Assembly (NCBI GenBank): GCA_027083715.1
Contig: JALWNR010000534.1
Location: forward strand, 1-12,963
Direction of reading: 5' to 3'
DNA: 12,963 nucleotides
Source: Bacteroidales bacterium
Lineage (GTDB): Bacteria; Bacteroidota; Bacteroidia; Bacteroidales; NBLH01
Each line of letters starts with the position of its first letter. Position 1 is the stretch's first letter. The translations under genes and the position numbers were made by a program. Below are positions 7,338 to 12,963 of the stretch, piece by piece. The notes under the pieces were generated by a model, which saw only the letters and a program-made list of their open reading frames with translations, ran no database searches and was not told the origin of the DNA.

Positions 7338-7370
7338 TATATTTGTGCTATTTATAATAGTACAAATATA
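7338..7370. repeat. Inverted repeat over the -7 region of the arginase-family gene
   Basis: TATATTTGT (7338-7346) and ACAAATATA (7362-7370) are perfect 9-bp inverted arms. After one mismatched (G/T) position the repeat continues with CTAT / ATAG (7348-7351 and 7357-7360) around a 5-nt centre. The right arm contains the -7 box of the candidate promoter and the left arm lies in the predicted 5' leader, so it is placed like a repressor operator or a leader hairpin. Palindromes made mostly of A and T can arise by chance. Confidence 0.4.
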
Positions 7371-7393
7371 AAGTATGAGAGACAAAATTGCAA
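7363..7393 (-). promoter_or_regulatory. Candidate promoter of the arginase-family gene
   Basis: On the minus strand, TTG (7391-7393) is followed after 20 bp by TATATTTG (7363-7370), an exact match to TAnnTTTG. Transcription would start near 7357, about 30 nt before the ATG at 7327. The same -7 octamer is used in front of the PBP gene. The -33 TTG lies inside the left arm of the inverted repeat 7387-7439 and the -7 box inside the palindrome 7338-7370. Confidence 0.55.
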
Positions 7394-7439
7394 GTTAAAT
7401 TAGATTTAATAGATTAAACCGTAGGTAGTAACTTGCAAT
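7387..7439. repeat. 11-bp inverted repeat between topA and the arginase-family gene
   Basis: ATTGCAAGTTA (7387-7397) and TAACTTGCAAT (7429-7439) are perfect inverted arms around a 31-bp spacer. The spacer itself contains TTTAAT-AG-ATTAAA (7405-7418). One arm carries the -33 TTG of the arginase-family promoter candidate. As RNA from the topA side it could form a long hairpin followed by TTTTG, a weak terminator-like end. As DNA it could be a paired binding site. The pairing is seen; the function is not known. Confidence 0.4.
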
Positions 7440-7482
7440 CTTTAATTTTTCACAATTATCGATTACCTATCAAATAAGATAC

Positions 7483-7512
7483 AATTTCAATTTTATTCCG
7501 GAAATTGAAATT
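7483..7512. repeat. 11-bp inverted repeat downstream of topA
   Basis: AATTTCAATTT (7483-7493) and AAATTGAAATT (7502-7512) are perfect inverted arms with an 8-nt spacer. The site lies 82 bp past the topA stop. No T-run follows on the topA strand, so it is not a classical rho-independent terminator. It may instead stabilise the 3' end of the topA transcript. It is AT-rich, so chance is a real alternative. Confidence 0.35.
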
Positions 7513-7594
7513 TTAAAGATGAAGAATTATCAAAAGCAAAAAAATTATATGGTATCAAGTATGAAAATTAGCAGAAACTCATTAAAACATTAAT

Positions 7595-10108
7595 TTATTT
7601 TTTTGATTTTTTCTTTTTGGAACTTCCTGTTTCCATCTCAACAATTTTTAAACAATCATCTAAACTAAGTTTTTCGGCATCCACATTTTTATCTAAGCGA
7701 AAATATTTTGTTTTATATTTAATACAAGGTCTTCCCCAACGATCTTTAATAACACGAATATCTTGATTTTCAGCAAATTCTTTTATTGTTTTTTTCTTAT
7801 CGGCTTCGCGCTTAGCTTTAATAAGTTCAATGGCTCTATCTAGGGTAATACTAAGGGGATCGTCAGTTTTTTTCAAAGAAACAAATTTTCCGTCATGACG
7901 CACATAAGGACCAAAACGTCCCACCCCAATTACCACTACTTTATCTTCAAATTTACCAAGTGTACGGGGCAATGCAAAAAGTTTTAAGGCTGCTTCCAAG
8001 TCCAAAGTATCAACACTCATTCCTGCAAGAAGGCTAGCATATTTCGGCTTTTCTTTATCACCGGAACTACCAATTTGCACCATAGGTCCGTATCTTCCAA
8101 CACGAACAAAAACAGGTTTTCCGCTTTCGGGGTCATCACCTAAATAGCGACCTTCTTTATTGTTTTTTAACAAGTCAAGAGCATCTTCCAAAGTAATGGT
8201 TTCTATAAGTTGATTTTTATTGAGGCTTGCAAACTCAGGTTTATCACCATTTTGAGCATCACCAAGTTGAACAATGGCACCATAACGTCCCATTCTTGCT
8301 AACACGACTTTTCCTGTTTCAGGGTCTTTACCAAGAATTTTTTCACCACTACCCCGTTCAGATTTTTCAAGAGTTTCTTCAACTTTCGGGTGAAATGCTT
8401 TATAGAACCTGTCAATCATTTTTGTCCATTCTAACTTACCCAGAGAAATTTCATCAAACTGTTTTTCAACCTTTGCAGTAAAATTATAATCCATTATTGT
8501 CTCAAAATATTTCAGAAGAAAATCATTGACAATCATGCCAATATCTGTTGGGAACAGTTTGGCTTTTTCTTTATTGAAAATTTCTGTTTTCTGCATTTTT
8601 TGAACTTTGTTTGCAGATAAAGTGTATTGAGTAAATATACGTTCAAAGCCCTCACGATCTTCTTTAACAACATATCCTCGCTTTTGAATGGTGGAAATAA
8701 CCGGAGCATAGGTTGATGGGCGTCCGATACCTAATTCTTCTAACTTTTTAACCAAACTGGCCTCGGTATATCTTGGAGCACTTTTTGAAAAACGTTGAAT
8801 TGCATCAATTTTTTGCATATTCAAATGTGCATCCACATTAAGCTCCGGTAGGCTTCCTTTTGCTGCATCGCCATTTTCATCATCAGATGATTCAATATAT
8901 ACTTTTAAGAATCCTTCAAATTTTATACGCTCACCTGAGGCCACAAACTGTCCGGAGCAAGACGATGCTTTAATAAAAATATTTGTTTTTTCAATTTGAG
9001 CTTCACTCATTTGCGAAGCTATAGTTCTTTTCCATATCAGTTCATACAAACGCTTTTCTTGATAAGTACCCTCAATTTGTCTATTTTGCATATAGGAAGG
9101 GCGTATGGCTTCGTGTGCTTCTTGGGCACCTTTTATTTTTGATTTATATGTCCGTTGTTTATGATATTTATCTCCAAACTCATTAACAATTTGATTTTTA
9201 ATAGCCTTTAATGCATCGTTTGATAAATTTACAGAATCAGTACGCATGTAGGTTATTTTTCCCGATTCATACAATCTTTGCGCAACCGACATGGTTTGTG
9301 AAACTGAAAAGCCTAATTTACGACTTGCCTCTTGCTGTAATGTAGATGTAGTAAAAGGAGCAGCAGGAGAACGTTTTGCCGGTTTACGTTCAATATCGGT
9401 AATTTTATATTCGGAAGTTTTACATTTATTTAAAAACTCTTCTACTTCTTTTTCGGTTTTTAATTTATTTTCAAAATCAGCTGTAAGCTGAACTGATTTA
9501 TTTCCTGAGGGTATTTCAAAAAGAGCAATTACTTTAAAATCTGACTCGGGTTTAAAATTTAATATTTCACGCTCACGCTCAACAATTAGCCTTACTGCAA
9601 CCGATTGAACACGCCCAGCCGATAAAGAAGGTTTTACTTTTTTCCATAAAACAGGCGATAGTTCAAAACCTACCAAACGGTCTAAAATTCTGCGTGCTTG
9701 TTGTGCAGCCACCAAATTTTGATCAATTTTACGTGGATTTTTTATTGCACTAAGAATAGCATCCTTAGTAATTTCATGAAAAACAATACGTTTTGTTTGA
9801 TTTTCATTTAGTTTGAGTGTATCGTACAAATGCCAAGCTATGGCTTCTCCTTCACGGTCTTCATCAGAAGCCAACCAAACAATTTCAGACTGTTTAGCCA
9901 GCTTTTTAAGTTCTGCAACAATTTTTTTCTTTTCGGGACTAACTATATATTTTGGTTGATATTTGTTTTTAATATCAATGCCTAGATCTTTTTTAACCAA
10001 ATCACGGATATGTCCGTTACTGGATTTTACCAAAAAATCTTTGCCTAAAAATTTTTCAATTGTTTTTGCTTTTGCAGGAGACTCTACTATAACTAAGTTT
10101 GATTTCAT
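7595..10108 (-). CDS. topA: DNA topoisomerase I (type IA)
   Basis: This enzyme relaxes negatively supercoiled DNA by cutting and rejoining one strand through a 5'-phosphotyrosine. The 837-aa product has the TOPRIM domain first: E9 in NLVIVESPAKAKTIEKFLG, then the acidic triad D82, D84, E86 in ASDEDREGE. The topoisomerase core follows, with QQARRILDRLVGFELSPVLW (136-155) and SAGRVQSVAVRLIVERERE. The catalytic tyrosine is Y287 in GKITYMRTDSVNLS. The C-terminal third holds topoisomerase C-terminal repeats, each with a V(x)MGRYG / VRVGRYG / IGVGRFGPYV core. It ends in a lysine-rich tail (KKKKSKK). No CxxC zinc-ribbon motifs are present, so this is the zinc-free C-terminal type. Start ATG is at 10106-10108. 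It is divergent from the PBP gene, has a candidate promoter at 10121-10152, and is separated from the next gene by about 270 bp holding two inverted repeats. Confidence 0.97.
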   Translation of the reverse strand: MKSNLVIVESPAKAKTIEKFLGKDFLVKSSNGHIRDLVKKDLGIDIKNKYQPKYIVSPEKKKIVAELKKLAKQSEIVWLASDEDREGEAIAWHLYDTLKLNENQTKRIVFHEITKDAILSAIKNPRKIDQNLVAAQQARRILDRLVGFELSPVLWKKVKPSLSAGRVQSVAVRLIVEREREILNFKPESDFKVIALFEIPSGNKSVQLTADFENKLKTEKEVEEFLNKCKTSEYKITDIERKPAKRSPAAPFTTSTLQQEASRKLGFSVSQTMSVAQRLYESGKITYMRTDSVNLSNDALKAIKNQIVNEFGDKYHKQRTYKSKIKGAQEAHEAIRPSYMQNRQIEGTYQEKRLYELIWKRTIASQMSEAQIEKTNIFIKASSCSGQFVASGERIKFEGFLKVYIESSDDENGDAAKGSLPELNVDAHLNMQKIDAIQRFSKSAPRYTEASLVKKLEELGIGRPSTYAPVISTIQKRGYVVKEDREGFERIFTQYTLSANKVQKMQKTEIFNKEKAKLFPTDIGMIVNDFLLKYFETIMDYNFTAKVEKQFDEISLGKLEWTKMIDRFYKAFHPKVEETLEKSERGSGEKILGKDPETGKVVLARMGRYGAIVQLGDAQNGDKPEFASLNKNQLIETITLEDALDLLKNNKEGRYLGDDPESGKPVFVRVGRYGPMVQIGSSGDKEKPKYASLLAGMSVDTLDLEAALKLFALPRTLGKFEDKVVVIGVGRFGPYVRHDGKFVSLKKTDDPLSITLDRAIELIKAKREADKKKTIKEFAENQDIRVIKDRWGRPCIKYKTKYFRLDKNVDAEKLSLDDCLKIVEMETGSSKKKKSKK

Positions 10109-10120
10109 ACTTTATCTTAT

Positions 10121-10152
10121 CAAAATGTAAAAGAAAATATCTTTTTATCAAA
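10121..10152 (-). promoter_or_regulatory. Candidate topA promoter
   Basis: On the minus strand, TTTG (10149-10152) is followed after 19 bp by TACATTTTG (10121-10129). This resembles TAnnTTTG but with three instead of two bases between TA and TTTG. Transcription would start near 10115, leaving a very short leader of under 10 nt before the ATG at 10108. The spacing supports it; the non-standard -7 box lowers confidence. Confidence 0.4.
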
Positions 10153-10162
10153 ATATTACTTC

Positions 10163-10194
10163 CTGATGCTTATACCTTATAATATAAGCATCAG
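10163..10194. repeat. Perfect 12-bp inverted repeat upstream of topA
   Basis: CTGATGCTTATA (10163-10174) and TATAAGCATCAG (10183-10194) match exactly as inverted arms with an 8-nt spacer (CCTTATAA). It is the longest perfect inverted repeat I found and includes G/C positions, so it is less easily explained by base composition than the others. It lies about 10 bp upstream of the candidate topA -33 element, with its centre near -62 relative to the predicted start: a place typical of activator sites. Neither strand has a T-run after it, so it is not a simple terminator. Confidence 0.55.
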
Positions 10195-10425
10195 AAAATT
10201 TCACAAAATAAAGCATTTAGCAGGCAAAGTTCAAATTTTTTTCTAAAAATCAGATTTATAAGCTCCTAGATTATTATGTACCAGTCTGTATATCAATGCA
10301 AAACAAATACAATGCTTGTGAAAAATAAAATTTTGATTTATCTATAAATATTTTTTAGAATTTAACAAAGTGATTTTTCGCATTTGTAACTTGAATCTAC
10401 AGTTTTATAATTATTTTAATCATGC

Positions 10426-10457
10426 TTGTTTCATAACAGTTTTTATTTTTATATTTG
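10426..10457 (+). promoter_or_regulatory. Candidate promoter of the class A PBP gene
   Basis: TTG (10426-10428) is followed after 21 bp by TATATTTG (10450-10457), an exact match to the Bacteroidota -7 consensus TAnnTTTG. Transcription would start near 10463, giving a leader of about 15 nt before the ATG at 10479. No Shine-Dalgarno sequence is visible in that leader, as is usual for the phylum. Confidence 0.6.
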
Positions 10458-10478
10458 CAAGAAAAGTTTACATAACTT

Positions 10479-12884
10479 ATGGAACAAACGACATCAAAAT
10501 TTACAAAGAAAGCAGTAAAAATATGGTGGGTGCTTGCATTAAGTCCCGTATTTTTTATTGCGGTTTTGTTTACACTGATTGCTAGCGGAAATTTATGGTT
10601 TTTACCTGAGAACATGAGGTTTATGCCTACATTTGAGGAGCTGGAAAATCCGGAAAGCAATTTAGCAGCAGAAATAATATCGGCAGATCAGCAGTTGCTT
10701 GGAAAATATTATCGTGAAAACAGAACAGTAGTACAATTTGATAATTTATCGCCTATTTTGGTAAATGCATTGGTTGCTACGGAAGATATACGTTTCTATG
10801 AACATTCAGGTATTGATCCAAGAGGATTGGGACGAGTTTTGTTTAAAACAGTTATTTTAGGACAAAAAAATGCAGGGGGAGGAAGTACTATTACTCAGCA
10901 ATTAGCAAAAAACTTATTTCCAAGAGATAAAACTAAGCGATCAAAATTGGCAAAAATATTTGTAATGGTAATGACCAAATTTAAAGAATGGGTTATTGCT
11001 GTTAAATTAGAACGAAACTATACAAAAGAAGAAATTCTGGCAATGTATTTAAATACAGTTGAGTTTGGAAGCCAAGCATTTGGAATTAAAGCAGCCGCAA
11101 GAACCTTTTTTGATAAATCACCGGATTCATTACGTTTAGAAGAAGCTGCCGTTTTGGTAGGTTTATTAAAAGCACCTACTTGGTACAGTCCCATAAGAAA
11201 CCCTGAACGTTCGAAAAAAAGAAGAAATGTTGTTTTGGGGCAAATGTATAAATATGGATTTATAAGCAAAGAGGTTTATGATTCAACTAAGGCATTGCCA
11301 TTGGTTACCCACTATAGTGTGGCATCTCATACCAGTGGTATTGCAACATATTTCAGAGAGTATTTAAGAAAAATTATGACAGCCCAAAAACCTGAAAGAA
11401 AGAATTATGCCTCTTGGCTAAGCCAAAAATTTTACGAAGATTCATTGAGTTGGGCAAATAATCCACTATATGGCTGGTGCAATAAAAATATAAAACCCAA
11501 TGGAAAAGCTTACGATTTATACAGTGACGGATTAAAAATTTACACCACCATAAACTCCCGAATGCAAAAATATGCTGAAAATGCTGTGAAAGAGCATATG
11601 GGAGGCTATTTACAACCACTGTTTGATAAAGAAAAGAAACGCTCACGAAAAGCACCTTTTGATTGGAAAATGAGCAATAAACAAATCCACAGAATACTTT
11701 ATCTGTCGATGTTGAGAAGTGAACGTTACCGAGTTTTAAAAGAAGCCGGAGCAGATTCAGCAATTATCATAAAAAACTTTAAAACACCGGTAAGAATGCA
11801 AGTATTTTCATGGAAAGGCGACATTGACACTACAATGACTCCCTGGGATTCTATCCGTTATTATAAGAAATTTTTACATGCCGGAGTTATGTCTATGGAA
11901 CCACAAACAGGCTATGTAAGAGCATATATAGGTGATATAAATTTCAAACACTTTAAGTTTGATAATGTAATGATTGCTAAACGTCAGGTAGGTTCAACTT
12001 TTAAACCAATTATTTATACTGTGGCAATGATGCCTGGTGGTTTTTCACCCTGTCATAGAATACCCAATGTTCCGGTTAGTTTTATTGCTCCAAACGAAGA
12101 AGGCGAAGAAGCTGAATATACACCCAGATTTTCCAAATCAAAATTTGATGGGCAAATGATCCCATTGCGTATGGGCTTAGCATTATCACTAAATCAAGTA
12201 TCGGCATGGATAATGAAACAATATAATCCCGGAACATTTGTTCGTCTTGCTCATAAAATGGGCATTGTTAGCGAAATACCCGAGGTGTATTCTATATGCG
12301 TTGGTGCTGCTGAAATTAAACTGGCAGAAATGGTTGCCGCTTATGATACCTATGTAAATAAAGGGGTACAGGTTGAACCGGTTTTTGTTACGCGAATTGA
12401 GGATCAGTATGGAAATATTGTAGCAACATTTAAACCTAAAAAGCATGAAGTAATCAGTGAACAAACTGCCTATAAAATGATTGATTTAATGAAAGGTGTT
12501 GTTGATTACGGGACTAGTACACGCTTACGTTATAGATATAACTTTAAAAATGAAATTGCTGGTAAAACAGGCACAACCAACGATAATTCTGATGGTTGGT
12601 TTATCGGTATGGTACCCAATTTGGTAACCGGAATTTGGGTTGGAGGAGAAGAGCGCAGCATACGTTTTGATAACGGGGCGTACGGACAAGGTGCAAATAT
12701 GGCTTTGCCAATTTGGGCACTTTATATGCAACAAGTGTATGCCGATGAAAGTTTACAAATAAGCAAAGCAAATTTTGAAATACCTCCGGGAATAGACTTA
12801 AATCAACTGGATTGTTCAAAATATAGAGAAACCGGTTCTGATAATCCGGAAGACTTTAATAATCCGGAAAATGATATTTATTAA
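10479..12884 (+). CDS. Class A penicillin-binding protein (PBP1A-type glycosyltransferase/transpeptidase)
   Basis: This bifunctional enzyme polymerises lipid II into glycan strands and crosslinks the peptides of peptidoglycan on the outer face of the inner membrane. The 801-aa protein has a short cytoplasmic N terminus, one transmembrane anchor (about 15-38), and a GT51 glycosyltransferase domain. The GT51 domain shows catalytic E102 in ATEDIRFYEHSGID, GGGSTITQQLAKNLF (133-147) and KLERNYTKEEILAMYLNTVE (176-195). After a linker of roughly 200 residues comes the transpeptidase domain with all three motifs: SxxK at S506-K509 (GSTFKP), SxN at S570-N572 (SLN) and KTG at 696-698. The tail after about 775 is acidic and rich in Asn/Pro. 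Start ATG is at 10479, 21 bp after the promoter -7 box; an intrinsic terminator follows the stop. It is a single-gene unit divergent from topA. Calling it mrcA/ponA specifically would be over-precise. Confidence 0.95.
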   Translation: MEQTTSKFTKKAVKIWWVLALSPVFFIAVLFTLIASGNLWFLPENMRFMPTFEELENPESNLAAEIISADQQLLGKYYRENRTVVQFDNLSPILVNALVATEDIRFYEHSGIDPRGLGRVLFKTVILGQKNAGGGSTITQQLAKNLFPRDKTKRSKLAKIFVMVMTKFKEWVIAVKLERNYTKEEILAMYLNTVEFGSQAFGIKAAARTFFDKSPDSLRLEEAAVLVGLLKAPTWYSPIRNPERSKKRRNVVLGQMYKYGFISKEVYDSTKALPLVTHYSVASHTSGIATYFREYLRKIMTAQKPERKNYASWLSQKFYEDSLSWANNPLYGWCNKNIKPNGKAYDLYSDGLKIYTTINSRMQKYAENAVKEHMGGYLQPLFDKEKKRSRKAPFDWKMSNKQIHRILYLSMLRSERYRVLKEAGADSAIIIKNFKTPVRMQVFSWKGDIDTTMTPWDSIRYYKKFLHAGVMSMEPQTGYVRAYIGDINFKHFKFDNVMIAKRQVGSTFKPIIYTVAMMPGGFSPCHRIPNVPVSFIAPNEEGEEAEYTPRFSKSKFDGQMIPLRMGLALSLNQVSAWIMKQYNPGTFVRLAHKMGIVSEIPEVYSICVGAAEIKLAEMVAAYDTYVNKGVQVEPVFVTRIEDQYGNIVATFKPKKHEVISEQTAYKMIDLMKGVVDYGTSTRLRYRYNFKNEIAGKTGTTNDNSDGWFIGMVPNLVTGIWVGGEERSIRFDNGAYGQGANMALPIWALYMQQVYADESLQISKANFEIPPGIDLNQLDCSKYRETGSDNPEDFNNPENDIY

Positions 12885-12889
12885 TTTTT

Positions 12890-12918
12890 ATAGCCGCTAA
12901 AGCGGCTATTTTTATTTT
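12890..12918 (+). terminator. Rho-independent terminator of the PBP gene
   Basis: ATAGCCGC (12890-12897) pairs perfectly with GCGGCTAT (12902-12909) around a 4-nt loop, beginning 5 nt after the stop codon. The stem has five G-C pairs in an otherwise AT-rich context and is followed by TTTTTATTTT. This is the strongest terminator in the window. The 45 bases after it (12919-12963) show nothing recognisable. Confidence 0.9.
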
Positions 12919-12963
12919 CAGATACTTCTTTTTTAAAAAATATTATTATTTTTAAGAAATTTA

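Larger units (their letters stand above)
10109..10478. other. Divergent intergenic region topA / class A PBP
   Basis: This 370-bp gap holds no supported gene. It contains the topA promoter candidate (10121-10152), a perfect 12-bp inverted repeat (10163-10194) and the PBP promoter candidate (10426-10457). In the middle, 10195-10425, I see only AT-rich sequence with no convincing RNA gene, repeat or reading frame. Confidence 0.7.

Noticed and set aside
10166..10246. 26-codon frame starting inside the 12-bp inverted repeat upstream of topA
   Set aside because: It starts within the palindrome, has no promoter box in front, and its composition looks random.
10397..10660. 87-codon minus-strand open frame covering the PBP promoter and start
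   Set aside because: It overlaps the PBP promoter candidate and N-terminal coding region, has no recognisable features, and is best explained as an antisense shadow.
11374..11763. 129-codon open frame on the minus strand inside the PBP gene
   Set aside because: It is antisense to a fully supported coding region (the linker and start of the transpeptidase part of the PBP), has no recognisable domain, and is rich in residues typical of shadow frames.
1..12963. Mobile element, phage, CRISPR array, tRNA or rRNA in the window
   Set aside because: I saw no transposase, integrase, repeat-spacer pattern, cloverleaf or rRNA-like stretch; all large genes are core or conserved Bacteroidota genes with similar composition.

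Overview
The window is AT-rich (roughly two thirds A+T by eye) and comes from a member of the Bacteroidota. The evidence is a complete cluster for the type IX secretion / gliding machinery (PorP/SprF, GldK, GldL, GldM, GldN), Bacteroidota-type promoter elements (TTG about 20 bp upstream of TAnnTTTG-like boxes), and the absence of clear Shine-Dalgarno sequences. Placing porP at the head of gldKLMN is the porPKLMN order known from Porphyromonas, and GldL is long, as in PorL. I therefore lean towards a Bacteroidales/Marinilabiliales-like organism, but the sequence alone does not fix genus or species.

Layout from right to left on the minus strand. topA (7595-10108) encodes DNA topoisomerase I. 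It is followed by an arginase/formimidoylglutamase-family gene (6167-7327) with its own probable promoter and a probable terminator. Then comes the T9SS core operon: porP (5034-5966), gldK (3578-4996), gldL (2597-3490), gldM (1006-2556) and gldN (41-931). The T9SS genes lie 37, 87, 40 and 74 bp apart, and one promoter candidate sits in front of porP. On the plus strand, divergent from topA, is a class A penicillin-binding protein (10479-12884) with a promoter candidate and a clear rho-independent terminator. The 370-bp topA/PBP divergent region has no gene and holds a perfect 12-bp inverted repeat just upstream of the topA promoter candidate.

How the genes work together: GldL and GldM form the inner-membrane proton-driven motor. 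GldM spans the periplasm to reach the GldK (lipoprotein)/GldN ring under the outer membrane. PorP/SprF is an outer-membrane barrel that links this ring to secreted, CTD-bearing substrates. The arginase-family protein beside this operon has lost three of the six Mn2+ ligands of the ureohydrolase fold and carries a distinctive C-terminal extension. It is probably a pseudoenzyme rather than a histidine-catabolism enzyme, and is the most interesting object in the window. The remaining observations are regulatory-looking structures: tandem hairpins between gldM and gldN, palindromes around the topA and arginase-family promoters, and recurrent TTGCAA at promoter elements. No mobile element, CRISPR array, tRNA or rRNA was seen.
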